The notes under the pieces were generated by a model. That model saw only the letters and a program-made list of their open reading frames with translations, was not told the origin of the DNA and ran no database searches. Positions 25,576 through 38,075 of a stretch of 64,000 nt of DNA are shown here, piece by piece. The stretch is from positions 2,537,921-2,601,920 of the forward strand of contig OZ038321.1 in the NCBI GenBank assembly GCA_964035795.1. The letters run 5' to 3'. Position 1 is the stretch's first letter. Every line of letters starts with the position of its first letter. The position numbers and the translations under genes are program-made. This stretch comes from Pterobdella sp. o SKG-2022. Its lineage: Eukaryota > Annelida > Clitellata > Hirudinida > Piscicolidae.

Positions 25576-27330
25576 TTTTCACAGTGTTTCTGCGTTTTAT
25601 ATAGCTTTTTTTATCAATGAGTCCGATATTTTCGAATTAGTAGTGATATTTTATGAAAAATATCAATTTTAGAACCTCGATACAGCTTTTGTAAAAGTTT
25701 TTCACTAAAAAATGCATATTGCAGAGTGGAATTTTTATTTGCCAAGTCAATGCACTTTTATCCACTTCAGTGAATACACTTTCGAATAAATTCTATATAG
25801 ATTTCAATGTCTTAAAGGCATATTACGAATCATAAATTAAAAAAAAGTTTAAAGTTTTCAGTAAATAAAATTTTTGTATAAAAATGTTGCGATCTATAAA
25901 TAAAATATAAGCAATTTTTAATATTCAAAAGCTTTTGATATTTTTCGAACAGAAAATGCTCACATGGCCTTTTAAATGGACTTCCGATTAAAACCACATA
26001 TGAAATACACCATAACTTTTTACGTTTTTTTTAAATTAACATTTTATCGTACCTTTTCCACGTAATTCCGAGTTATTTCGCAAAAAAATAGAAAAGTATG
26101 CCAAAAAAGGCTGATCAAAGCAATAAATAGTCTTACAACTCACGAGCAGTGGCGATGAGATGGAGGGAGGATAGATGCACCAACGGTTAAGAATTATCGC
26201 AATTTTTCCACTATCGTCAAAATTAATTTTTTAACATTCACAATACGAAACATTAGAAACAAGTAGAACACTGATTAAGCGAAGAAATAGTTTTATAACA
26301 AAAAAGTTCCACGGGGTGATTTGTATGGAATGATGGCAACTCCCAATAAGATTCTCATCATAAACTCTAACGCAGTTGATCGATAAAATCATCAAAAAGC
26401 ACGCCACATGTTGAAATGTTATTTTACGAGTTTAATATGCTCGGGAGGCGTTTTAAAGTTTCTATCATAATTTGATAGGAATATACGCTTTTTTAAAACA
26501 ACATTAGTATGTAATGAGATATATTAAAATTACCAATGCTTTTCATCCTACCCTAAATATATAATAGAGGAAGAGAACATTTTTAAAAGCATTCAGTTTC
26601 TGGTTAATAATAAAAGCTTGTTTGGACTCGAGTTGAAAATTAAATTACTTTTATAATTAGTATATGCAAGAACACGAAGCAAATATTAATCAATCGAAAT
26701 GCCATTGAGGTTGATCAAATATCGCAGGTGAGTCAGTAAGAATGCTGCGATGAAATCATAAACATATTGTTTGTGCGCAGCTTTTTTTTTTACTTCGTAT
26801 AATGTAATACAATGTGGGTTATTAACGTTGAAGAGTAATGAAATTAGACTGATGTCAAAAGAGTTTTCTGGGAGTTGAAATTTTTGAAAATACACCAATC
26901 GAATGGCAAATAGGAATGATTTTTATGTGAGGGTAATTGGCTCGGAGCGATAAAACATAATTGGCTTTATTACATTCACGAGGTGTGTTTGCGGCTGGCT
27001 TCTCTATCGAGTTTTTTTTATTTACAGACTTTTTGGTGACCTTTCAATTCCAATGAAAAGCTTTTTATAGTAATTTGTTTGGAACCATGTAACTCTGGAT
27101 TTTTTTGGTTTCTTACTTTATTTGATGAAATATTCAGGCTTTCGTAGTAGTCCATCATGGGTGACTCGCGTTCGTATTGGTCGAGTGGTGAGAAGAACTT
27201 TTTTAAGAAATGTGAAAACAAGTAAAATGTTAAATTCACCCGATGATGATATAGAAATAAAAAGAAAAGCTCGGTGTCAATAAAGAATTCAAATATTACG
27301 GTGTTTTCGTAATGCACATTTGCGAGCTAT

Positions 27331-27543
27331 TTATTGACAAATAATCTCCATTGTTGCAATTGTGTTTGCCGCATCATTATCGTTTGGTTCTACCAATCGC
27401 ATTATCTCGTCGAGGAAAAATGAACTCGGAAGGTGTAAAAGCAGTTTCAATTGTGAAACTGGATGTTCAAAGTGTATTTTTTTTAATTCTTTGAGCAGTG
27501 TCATATTTAAAAGACGCTTTGTTTTCTTACAAATTTTCGACAT
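27331..27543 (-). CDS. Small ORF, 70 aa, unknown
   Basis: Starts MSKICKKTKRLLNMTLLKEL, is rich in Leu and Lys, and ends NDNDAANTIATMEIICQ. The stop codon is part of a caataaata string, so a poly(A) signal overlaps it. Composition is protein-like, with an amphipathic helix and an acidic end, but there is no match to a known family. Confidence 0.28.
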   Translation of the reverse strand: MSKICKKTKRLLNMTLLKELKKIHFEHPVSQLKLLLHLPSSFFLDEIMRLVEPNDNDAANTIATMEIICQ

Positions 27544-30500
27544 TTCAAATTTTAGTTTGGGCCTTTTAAAAAGTCAAAACTAATAAAATAATGAAGATAT
27601 TGTAGAGATTAAAAATTATATTTTACAATTTCGATCGTTTTCTTAATAGTGAACGATTAAATATATTTTCACTCAAATCACACGATTGAAACATTGAAAT
27701 TAAACTGGAGTTGTTTGGAAAAATCTTTGCGAGAGACTGAGCTGATGGCAGATGATAACTCGCTCGGATGGAGTAACCCGCAAAACTTTCATCGCAAACC
27801 ACTCCAGAGACCTCAGTTGCTTCTTTGATTTTTGCCAGAAATTCAACGCTTCAGTTTGCGAGATGGCTTTCAAAAACCTTTTGAATCTCTCAGTTGCAAC
27901 TATTTTTTCATTTTTTTTGTTCGAAAAATTGTTCGTGTCACACCGTTATTATTTTTATGTTTTTATGACGCAATCAAGTTACATTATATATAACTTAATG
28001 CCGCCATTACAAACGAGCGATAAAATATGAATTCTCCCCCCTTTCTAAATCCCCCGGGCGTCGAACACTCACAAAACAACAAAAGCAACTAATTCACGCA
28101 GCACCATCAATTGCAACAAGAATGTAAAAAGATTGTTTATCGAAATAAAAGTTCACGCCTACATCATGGGTAGGTAAAAGGAAGCGAAATTTAGTAAGCA
28201 TATTGATATAATGTTAATTTATAAGTCGTGTGTAACTGAAACAGATTGATATTATAAAAAAAAAGCTTAAATTTCGAAAGGGAAGTTATTTTGTACTTAT
28301 ATATAAGTTTTGCCAGCGTAACACGAATACGGTGAGTAGCATCTGGCGATGGAATTCTTGAAAGTTTGAAAAAATATTCATAAAATAATGTTTTAAAATA
28401 TATTTTGTTACGAGTAGTAGCGAGAAATATATAAAAATAGTTCCACGCTTATTCTACTTCGAGAAAAAGCTTTTTTTAATTAATAGTTTTAATTATTAAA
28501 TATTTTCAAAAAGGTTAGCTTTTTTATATTTCGTCTCATAAACTTTACTCGAAGAAGAGGCGCAAAATGCTTTTGAAGTCTTTCCATCAATTTCTCACAT
28601 AGATTCACTAAACTTTGAAGAGCACAAAGGCAGATTTTTGTTTAACTAATTGTCCATTTAAAACAAAAATGTTTTGAATCGCGATACAAAAGCAACTGAA
28701 ATGCGTGTTGTATCTTCATCGCACGCTACAACAATGTTCTGCGTTGAGTGTGACAAAGTAAGCTTGTTTCTACTTGTGTTTTAATGCTTCGTTCCATGCT
28801 CGAGTGACAGCGTTCAAGTCACATTGCCTTCGAGTCGCAACAAGCGGAGAAATTTATGGCAAATAAAATACCAAAAAAAAAACGGGCGTTTTAATGAATT
28901 AATACGCGCAATATACAACGTATCGTATTGAGAGACTCTCGGCAGTTTTCCTGCGGTGAAATAGAGCACTTTGAACTTTGAGTTTTGAATGGAAATGGTA
29001 GGAGTGGTGATATCGGGAGTTTTGTTCACTCGAAGTGGTTAATTTTAAATTTATTTTTCATTGTGGCTTATTAAAATTTTATAGAACAAATAAATAAATA
29101 TAAATATATAAAAAGGACGGCTAAAAAATTTCATTAAAGAAAAAGTTTTATAAATCTTCAAATCACTCTACTAGCCTCAACCTTCTGCACTAACTTCCAT
29201 TAATATCGTCCTTATCTCCACTTGTATATTAATTTGTAGTGTCATTTCTTAATTTCAAAAGCATCTTTGCCGATTTTTTCTTCGATAAATAATTTTACAA
29301 TTTAACCTACAAAATGTAAAAGAATTTTGATAAGTTCAAAGAACATGAAAAAAAAAAGCTAAATCACCCATCAGTTCACAAACGGCCTTCAAAAACTCTC
29401 GAGCTCGCGAGTCTCTCCAAATCGATCTGTGATTTTTATCGATTAGAAATTCTATTTTTGTCTCGGATTTCTCATATAAACAAACTCAACGACGAAATCA
29501 TTTTAGTTGTAGAAAAGAAATGCGCTTCTAGAGGATGCGCGAAAATAAAGATAAATTATAAAGATAAAGTAGCTTTTATCTTCATTTTCGTGCCACAAGC
29601 AAAGTTCGATACTATCTGCCTCATCATTTGCATGATCACCAAAAATGATATATTAAGCCGACAGTATTATAGCGGTCTTTAAATAATATCGCCCTAATCT
29701 TATATTATTGTCATCGAGAAAATCCTACTGCGTGCCTATATAATAATTCTTATTCAAATTTGCCTGTTTGTATAACAAAAAATTACTTTTTAGTTACGAG
29801 ATTTATGGTAAAATAAAGCTAAGATAAAGAAATAGATCGGAGAAATATCATTTTTTGATTCTTTTTCAGGAGGTTTTGAAAGGTAGACTGCTTATAAACT
29901 GCGTATCGATGTATGATGGATTCAGGGAGTTTTCAATCAAAAACCAAGCACTCGATTTAAGCGCCTTTCACGCTCGGTCGCTTAAAACAATCGTTAACTT
30001 CAAACAAGTCTCAACACTTTTCATCGGAATAATTTTGGTAACTCTTCGATTTCGAGCTTATGAAACAGGACATTTTAAAATCTCGCTCGAATAATGAAGA
30101 GGCAGTTTGCACTATAGCTTCTAATATTAATCTCTGCGCCGAGAAGGCCTCGTGTACAAATATTCTCATTTTCAAATCTTTCCTAAATAATCTTCCAATG
30201 ATTTAGTCGAGACTTTTTTTTATTGACAATTTTGACTGAAAGCTATGCGGAGCAATAAGTTACAAATGACATCATTTGCGAGTCTTTACACGTTTAAAAT
30301 CTGTCTCTTTAGAGGTCTCGATACTTTCGAGCAATGGTGCCACTCTATAAAAGTAAATTTATGAATTTTCAAAAATATTCAATTAATGAAAAGACAGCTT
30401 TTAAAAGTGAAAAATTTAATGGAAAATTAAAAATTTCATAAAAAAAAGCTTTTTGATGTGTTTAGGTAAGCGCCTCAAATGATGGATTGATGCCCACACC

Positions 30501-30699
30501 AACTGTATTTAGAATTTAAAAGCAAACTTTTGAATTTTTTGAATAAACGTACGAAAGAAGGAATGCCGTAGAAGAATAATAAAAAAATATTTTTGTATTA
30601 AAAAATTTTTTTAATAAAAATTTAACTTTTAAAAACTCCATTCGAGATGCTCGAAGACAGATTCTCTTTTGAGATACTACTCAATTTCTCGAAACATAT

Positions 30700-30891
30700 T
30701 CATCCGAAATAAATTATGACATTTTTATGCACCAGATAAAATAGTTCAAAAAGAAGTCGTTGTGAGGTAGCCTGCATTTGAGCAGTGTCTCGAGCAAACA
30801 AACACACGATGAAGTTTGACTGTACTGGCACGAAGCCACAAATGTGCCGAGGCTTTAATTTTGCTTCACGCTTCAGGTCCTCAAAGGTCAT
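30700..30891 (-). CDS. Small ORF, 63 aa, unknown
   Basis: Starts MTFEDLKREAKLKPRH directly behind ttttataaa and continues with CGFVPVQSNFIVCLFARD. The composition looks protein-like. It could be an exon or a chance frame. No domain is recognised. Confidence 0.25.
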   Translation of the reverse strand: MTFEDLKREAKLKPRHICGFVPVQSNFIVCLFARDTAQMQATSQRLLFELFYLVHKNVIIYFG

Positions 30892-31889
30892 TTTATAAAA
30901 AGATCATTGCTTTCCGCAACTTTGATGGCGAAATATTTTTGTTTATTTTAATACTTTGATGTCTCCAGTTTGGGTATCGAAATATTTCCTTTTTCTATTG
31001 ATTTTTGATGATTCATATATTTTATTTGTTTCGCTAGCGATATTTTTCAGTTTCTTTCGTTGTCTTTTTTTATTTTCTTTTCTCCTTCATTAATATATAT
31101 TTTCAATAAAATATTCATACAAGCGTCAGTTTTACTTGAAAAAGTAATGTATTACAAATCGGGTTTTTACCAAGCTCGAATATAGAGCTTTCTTTAGTTT
31201 GAAAATGCTTTTAATTTTATTTTTACTCCATTTTTAAACAAACCAAAACAAAAATAATTCCATATAAAAATTTTTCGCATTTATGCATAATAAACTTTAA
31301 GCACTAAAATTTATTTCCTGTTTAAGAATTTCAATAGCAAACATCAAAAAGTCTAGGAGGGCTCAGAAGCATTTCGAAACATCCCTTATTATAAAAATTC
31401 AAATTATATATCAGTTAAGTTTTATTCGCAGTCTCCACAAAAGTTGAAAGCGAGTTAGTTTCGAGCTTATTTGCCAATAATTTTTCCCTTTAAAAATAGT
31501 ATTTTAGTTATTTTAATATAAAAATTACGCTTTAAAGTTGCTTTGAGCAAAAGACAAATACTCGAATAAAAAGACTTTTTGAAGTTCATTAAAATGCACC
31601 AGGCTGATGCTATTGCACATATTCTAAACTAAAAGTAGACTAAATGCTTATATTTTGAACTCCATGTCAAGCTTTCCTGCCATTATTTCATAAGTCATTT
31701 TGCTATTCTAACAAAATTTTCGAAGGATAAAAAGTTTATACATAGATACAAATCTAAAAACCTAGCCGCCATCTGTGGAATTAAAGAGTGGAAAAAAAAA
31801 GAAACAGGCATTCGAGCTTTCTGCTCCTCATATCAGTCTCTTCGAGGAAAACCAACGAAAGGTGAGCAAAATGATGACTCGGTGTTTCG

Positions 31890-31933
31890 ATTAGTCTAGA
31901 GCTCCAACAACTGAGCTATACGGGCCGACGACC
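31890..31933 (-). repeat. tRNA-derived SINE head, truncated
   Basis: On the minus strand the sequence gtcggcccgtatagctcagt, then tgttggagc, is a tRNA-like 5' half with an A-box. It shares the start gtcggcc.gtatagctcag with the element at 4277. No B-box follows, so the copy is truncated or diverged. Confidence 0.45.
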
Positions 31934-34639
31934 TTTGATATTTGATTTATTTATAAATGGCTTTCTTAGCGACGATGTTACCAAATAATTAGTTGTAAGA
32001 CGAAACGATAAAATTATTTAGAGTAAAATATTTATACTGATAATACTAATTGAAACAGCATTCATGAATGATAGGAAGGGTCGATGGGCTCTGAAACAAA
32101 CAACTGCGGGGAAAACAATATGCCATGTAGAAGAAATTATTTTCAAATGAAACAATTTTTTTTGCACGAAGTACCGAACATTTTAAAATCGCATCTTTTT
32201 GTAAAACAACGCATTACGACTTTACTCTGGTGGAGTTTAAAAATATTGGATACAAAAATAACAGTTTTGAGGTGAATCTTGGAAAAATATTTTTTAGAAT
32301 TTCTTAAAAATATTGAATTACTGAACAAAAAGATGCACCCTCTCACTCTCGAAGAGTATATAACGCCGATTCCGGTCATAAGATTCCTTTTTCTCTGCAG
32401 CTCCGAGCTGCATCGCGTGAGTTATTTCATCTTATCAAATCTTCTCTCATATCGATTTTTATAGAAAATGATTTACTTTTAATGACTAATGTCAACTTTT
32501 TTGAAACGCCGAAGATTTTATTGAAAAAATTTTCAAAAATGTCAAATGACGCAACTCGTGTAGTCAGCTTTATTCGATAATTTATCGTATTTTATGGTGA
32601 ATATTTAATAAAATTGACATTAGTATTATTGTTTCTACAGAATTTGGCGAGAAACTTTTCGAATAGCAGGGATTTTTCAATGAAGGTGAAGGATAATTTA
32701 TAATCTACTTTAAAAGTGATTTAAGAGTGAAATGAATTGTTTTAAACTACAAATAGGGGCTTTGTAGCTGCCACCTCTTTGTGAGTGCAACACGTGGCGG
32801 GCTGCAACGAAGAGTGAACTCTAGAGTGTTTCATACTGAGTGATGTTTTTGTATGTATTATTGTGTTTGTCTTTGAGGACTCGAGTGAGAAAAAGATGGA
32901 AGATTTTTTGGGATGGCACGTGAGTTACTTATTTGATTTGTGAGCTGTTTCAATGATTTATCAGTGATACATATTTTAATTTTTTTCTAAAAATAAAAAC
33001 CTCGAGGTTATACAGAGTTTATATATATGAAATCCCGGGATTATTTAGAGCTGAATGGATATATAAAGAAAACAAAAAAATAAAACCAAAGACTATATAT
33101 ACGACACTGGAAAATCAACAAAAATTTGTTTTTGTTTTTTTATTGAATCTATGAATTGATTTTTCACCGATTGGTTTTACTGAAAAGGATTCATTTAGTT
33201 TTCCACAGTTCCGCAAAGATGCTGAAAGATGAGTGTAGACGTCAGCTGCGGTTAATTTATTGGGATGACGTGGAAGTTGATGACGTAATGATTAAATAAT
33301 GCTTTTCATTTTTAGATGCACTTACAAGACGTTTATTGAAATGGAAACTGGATGGAACATGGCGGAATATTTTATTTGCGGGGGCAAGTGTAGATGCCAT
33401 GAAGGCGACAATGCAGTGAGTTGAAATAATTTACGAATTTTAGAAACATGCTTCTTCGCAGTTGGAACTCGAGAAGAATAGGTTGAAAATATTTAGTTGG
33501 AAGTTGTATATAAACGCATTTACTTTGCTCGGTTCGTCGACAGAACGTTGTTCGTTTTGTGGATTACTCCACAAAGTTGCTTTCGGGAGAGAGGTTAGTG
33601 AAGCATCATTATTTGTTTTTATTATTACACACGCCATTCGAGCACATCAGCCGTTTGGTGAGCATCACTCGTAGCACTTGGTCAGCTACAAAAGCACACT
33701 CAAGTATATCTCCGAATGTCCATCACCAAATACCACTCCCTCCTCCACGCAGCTCCCGTCTCGACTACCACCCACACATGCACGACCATCGAACACGAAA
33801 TAAAATGAAGGCAGAAACAGGGCAGGTGTGAATGAAGGAGAAGCAAATGCAGTGAGAGGCATTTGAACATCGATTATAATGATATTGGCATTTGATGAAA
33901 AGTGGATTCGAAAAAAAGAATTTTGATATGAAATTTTTGTGTTTCTCACCATTAATTTGCCAGCATTTTCCGTTTCGAAAAATGGGTGTGTTTTGGGGCT
34001 AATTGAAAAATGCGAATATCTCAGTTTATAATTATTGATTTTAGTGAAATATACTTTGGAATGATCACCTTAATCGATTCTAAGTGGTTTTATTAAAAAA
34101 ACCGCCATTTTGAAAAAGTTTCTTTCGCGTAAAATGCCACAGTGACCTCCCAGTGACTTCGTAAAAATGAAATTTTTCAAAAAACGATAAACAGTGTTTT
34201 GATGAAAAGTGCATTCGAAAAAAAGAATTTTAATGAAATTTTTGTGTTTTTCATCATTAGTTTGACAGCAATTTGCATGTGCAAGGAATGCTTTGAGCCT
34301 CAAAAACACCAAGATTTATTCGTGAGCATTCAATTAATTATATTAAATTATTTGATGAGGATATTTGATTAATATTGTGCTTCAATTGAATCGTTCGAAT
34401 GTTTGATTTGAATAATTTTCAACGAAAGAATTGAATTTGTAATTTTTTTCTGAATGTGTCCTCATCAAGGCCATAATTATCATCTTTTTTCTTCGATTAC
34501 CATGGGCAAGTGCGACTGTGGCGATGCTGACGTCATGAGTGTGTCAGGGTTCGTTTTATTTCATCTACATGAGAAAATTCAAATCATTTGTTCGTATTTC
34601 AGTAGCTAAAATAAACTCATTTTGTTCATTTGCTCAAAG

Positions 34640-34768
34640 GAGCCACAGAAGTCACGCTATCACTTGAATAATGAATTATTTGGTAGATTTTGTTTGAGGG
34701 CTGCGGCAGTTAAACAGATTCCACCATGGCGCCTGATTAAACCAGCCATACAGCTTATGCCTCCATTT
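34640..34768 (+). CDS. Candidate internal exon, unknown gene
   Basis: A frame of exactly 43 codons lies between an acceptor (tttgctcaaag) and a strong donor (gtaagtaag). It includes LFGRFCLRAAAVKQIPPWRL and KPAIQLMPPF. It could belong to the plus-strand UBR-like gene further right, but no alignment supports that. The minus strand is open as well and reads ICLTAAALKQNLPNNSLFK before a stop, so strand is uncertain. Confidence 0.28.
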
Positions 34769-35585
34769 GTAAGTAAGACACTGCACCTGCTCTTGGGATA
34801 CACTCCAGCTACTGCTCACAGTAATATCTATGTGCTAATTTGTCCCGGATTCTTTCCAAATCGAGTGTTTTTTTAAGAAGAATTATAGGTCATACTCTCA
34901 TAAGAGAAGACCTTTACAACCCCTTGGTGGAAAAAGGTTCCTATTGTCTTCACTACCATATATTATCAAAATTTTCTTTATGAGTTTAACTATAAGTTTT
35001 TCACTTTTATAAATGAGTCTTAATAATGCAATTGAAGTTTAAACATCACCACGGTGTATTGTACTAAACAAGCAAGCTGTAGTCTTCTACAGAATATGAC
35101 CATTTTTGGGTTCTCGTGTCCTACGCTAGGTAATCTGTGTTAGTTGGGTCATTTTTAATATATTCTTTATTGTTTGTAGTTTACTTATCGTCAGTGGAAT
35201 TTTATTTTGCCGATTATTTTTTAATTGAAGTCATCTTATATAACCCAGAAGAGTTTTTGAATGATTTAAATAAAGGTTTTTGCATAAGTAGAGAAATAAA
35301 TAAAAATTTCTAAATTTCATTTAGTTATTCAGTTTAACACCATTTTGAAGGGCATGCTGTTTATATCCTTCATATAAATTATAAACTTGAAATTATCTAT
35401 CAGAGTCTTTATAGGATGTTGGAAAGGGGTGTGAAAGTGAAGAGAACTTGTATGTTAGACTCTTTCTTAGTGTGGAGTTTCTTGGAAAATTTTCATGCAA
35501 GCATCATGCGCTGGTTTCTGTCCCTGTCATCTAATTTCGACTTCAAGGTGATACAAAAGTAATTTGTAGAATTATAAAAGTGGAC

Positions 35586-35690
35586 CATTCGATCGCCCCT
35601 AACTGGGGTTTCGGTTGCGCAATTGATTGGTTTCACAGGGCCCTAATCCATGTGAACAGAAAAACAATAATGACAAAGATATTAATGCTT
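35586..35690 (+). repeat. Dispersed repeat containing ggggtttcggttgcgcaat, copy 1
   Basis: Shares the core aactggggtttcggttgcgc with copies at about 36680-36745 (plus) and 42345-42440 (minus). The homology with the third copy extends about 95 bp, through a shared ccatgtg block. Family unknown. Confidence 0.6.
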
Positions 35691-36334
35691 ATAAATTATT
35701 TCATAAATAGAATTTATTGAGAAAATTTTATTTATAAAGTCATTTATAATCGTAAGTGTTTGTTTTCACAAATTTTTACTTTTAGAATGTCTTTACATAC
35801 AAAACACAAACATCCTGTTAAGTTATGCGTCCTAAGTCGGGAGTGGAAGTTCACGTTTACTATGGGAAGCATAAGGTTTTTTACACTGACCAATAAGGTT
35901 AAAGTTGAAAAGACCAATCTTAGGGTTTGTCAGAAAAAAAATACAGTATTTATAGTGTGTCATAATGTTGTTATGTGTTATTGTGTTGTTGTGTGTTACG
36001 GTATTTAATAAATGTTAGTGTGGTTTTTTTTTTACAAACTCTATGATTGGTTCTTTCTGTTTAAATTCTATTGGTCGGGGAAACAAACATTATGCTTCCT
36101 ATAGTAAGCTTAAAGTGCTTGTCTAAGTCGGATGCATAACTAAAACAATGATTAATTTCGAAGTTACAAGATTTATAAACTCATGAATTTTCAAGTGCTA
36201 TGAATATATATCAAAATAAAAATTATTAAGAAATTCAAAATTTTAAAAACAAAAATAGTGATTTGAACTACATCTCTCATTAAGTCTTCTGCGTTCCAAA
36301 AACAGTGGGGATTGGCTAAGTCTTACGCTAAAAG

Positions 36335-36559
36335 CTACGGGCTCATGATGGTGTGTTTAAGTAAGCCGATAATGGCAGCTGCGGCGAAAAGCAGCTTGGC
36401 ACCTCTAGCCCTAGAAGTTGTATCTTGGCCCACTGCGGCTCTGAATCTAATGAATGAACACAGATTCCTCGAAAAAAATATTAAAATCATAACGATTTTT
36501 TGATCCGCGTACTTCAGGAAAAAGACCGCAGTGGCAACTCGTTGGGGCCAGCACTTTTG
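36335..36559 (-). CDS. Candidate last two exons of an unknown gene
   Basis: On the minus strand a 41-nt exon, about 36559-36519 (tgctggccccaacgagttgc onward, donor gtacgc), can join an exon at 36440-36335 (acceptor attcag) in phase 2. The joined reading includes WPQRVATAVFFLKAAVGQD and then AKLLFAAAAIIGLLKHTI, with a stop at 36337-36335. The end is hydrophobic and Ala-rich. The plus strand is also open across the same island, so the call is tentative. This island is clearly more GC-rich than its surroundings. Confidence 0.3.
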   Translation of the reverse strand, partial: QKCWPQRVATAVFFLKYADQKIVMILIFFSRNLCSFIRFRAAVGQDTTSRARGAKLLFAAAAIIGLLKHTIMSP

Positions 36560-36679
36560 TGAGTGAATAATAGTATAAATAACAATTATAAAGATATAAA
36601 ATATGAATAAAAATAATAAAGATATACATTATATGATTATGAATAAAAATTTTTATGAAGTTATATATAAAAAAATATT

Positions 36680-36745
36680 TCGATCATTAGATCGCCTCTA
36701 TCTGGGGTTTCGGTTGCGCAATTGATTAGTTCCACAATAACCTTT
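36680..36745 (+). repeat. Dispersed repeat containing ggggtttcggttgcgcaat, copy 2
   Basis: The core gatcgcctctatctggggtt, then tcggttgcgcaattgatt, matches the copies near 35590 and 42400. Confidence 0.6.
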
Positions 36746-36900
36746 ATCGCAATTGTTTGGTTCCCTTTGATCATCACTTCAACGTGGTCGGCAACAATGG
36801 TGACATTTTTCAATTATGGTAACACTTTAACTATGGCAACACTTTTCAACAATGATGAAGACAGTTATAATGTTTAATTTCGTAAAATACCAACCCTATA

Positions 36901-37041
36901 GGTTTATTTAACTTGTTTGACGAGATAAACGAGCACATCGCTCCCACACCACATTATATTAAAATCAGCCAATATGGATATAACGCAAAAATACTCCTAG
37001 AACCTCTAACTCTTTTTAAAAGTTCCCCCAAATGGTTTCAG
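36901..37041 (+). CDS. Candidate exon, possibly upstream part of the UBR-like gene
   Basis: After the acceptor ccctatag (ends 36900) the frame reads FDEINEHIAPTPHYIK and later LLEPLTLFKSSPKWFQN before a gt donor near 37042. The layout INxxIxPxPH, then a gap, then LE.L..FK, resembles the segment of UBR1/UBR2 proteins that precedes their RING domain. The likeness is loose, and a LINE now lies between this island and the RING exons. Confidence 0.28.
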
Positions 37042-37275
37042 AACGTGCCTCCAATGCCCGCAGTCAAGAGACCATTCTTTCACTGTTTCTTAAGTTGTTT
37101 AAGGATTTGACTAACAAGACTTATCTACCCCTTCATATGAGTAAATTGCTTGTCATTTCGTTTTTAGAGACATCTTAATGTACTTATAAACAATATTCAA
37201 CGATTTTTAACGTAGATTTATCATCATCATAATCATCATAAACGTTTAATGTCTATATTTTCTCACTATGTGAGG

Positions 37276-37939
37276 TTAGACATCCAGAGCCTTTATTTTT
37301 GCCTCCCAAACGTGCTTGTTTAGGGCATTCTCTTTCTGAAAACCAGTTGTCTTCAAATCGTTTTCCACAGTTTGACGCCAAGTCATCTTAGGCCCACCTG
37401 CACTTCGCCGAACAGGAATGGCCACACCTCGGGCCATTTTGGGCCACTGATTGTCATCCATTCTTTTTAAGTGGTCATTCCATCAAAGTTTTGACTTTCT
37501 CAACCGGACCCTAATGAGCTCAAGGTTAAAACTCTTTAGAGATTCGTCCCTGGACAAGCCGGTAATTGGCCATGTTTCTGAAGCTGCATACACAAGCAGT
37601 ATATATCTTTCCACGGAGTTTTCCTGATAAGAGTTTGCAAGATAAAAATGATTTGCATGCTCCTAAAGCCACCCAGTCTTTACGAATGCGATTTGAAGCT
37701 GCAGCTTCAATGAATCTAGCAGAGTCCTGCACATCTTCCAGGTTGACTATTTCAACGGCACAGCTACTTACTGGTCTACCTAATTGATTCTGTTCGCAAA
37801 CTGCACATTTGAATGTGGAGCCTTCGTTTGGTTTGAAAGGGCGTTTCAATTTCGAGCAACGGTGTTGCGTCCACTGCTTGCAAACATCAAATTTTACTAA
37901 CTTGATCTTGTGTTGCGGCCACATACGGCACACGGCCAT
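37276..37939 (-). pseudogene. LINE C-terminal Cys-rich and tail segments
   Basis: The frame at 37939-37526 holds a decayed CxxC-type finger (KWTQHRCSKLKRPF-like, FKCAVCEQN). In the related plus-strand LINE the same segment reads CGVC...CTLCNHWVHKHCTGL. The frame at 37461-37276 has GGPKMTWRQTVENDLKTTGF, typical of the very C-terminus of this LINE type. One stop-containing gap separates them. Confidence 0.65.
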
Positions 37940-38075
37940 TTTCCTTGTCTAGTAATCGGGGGTGTTATTTCCTTTTAAAAGTTAAAGATCATTGATTTCG
38001 TTATGTTAAGATTTACTGACAATCCATATTCTCTCAATGTAGAAATCCATAAGATAAGGCGATTTTCCGCTTCTG

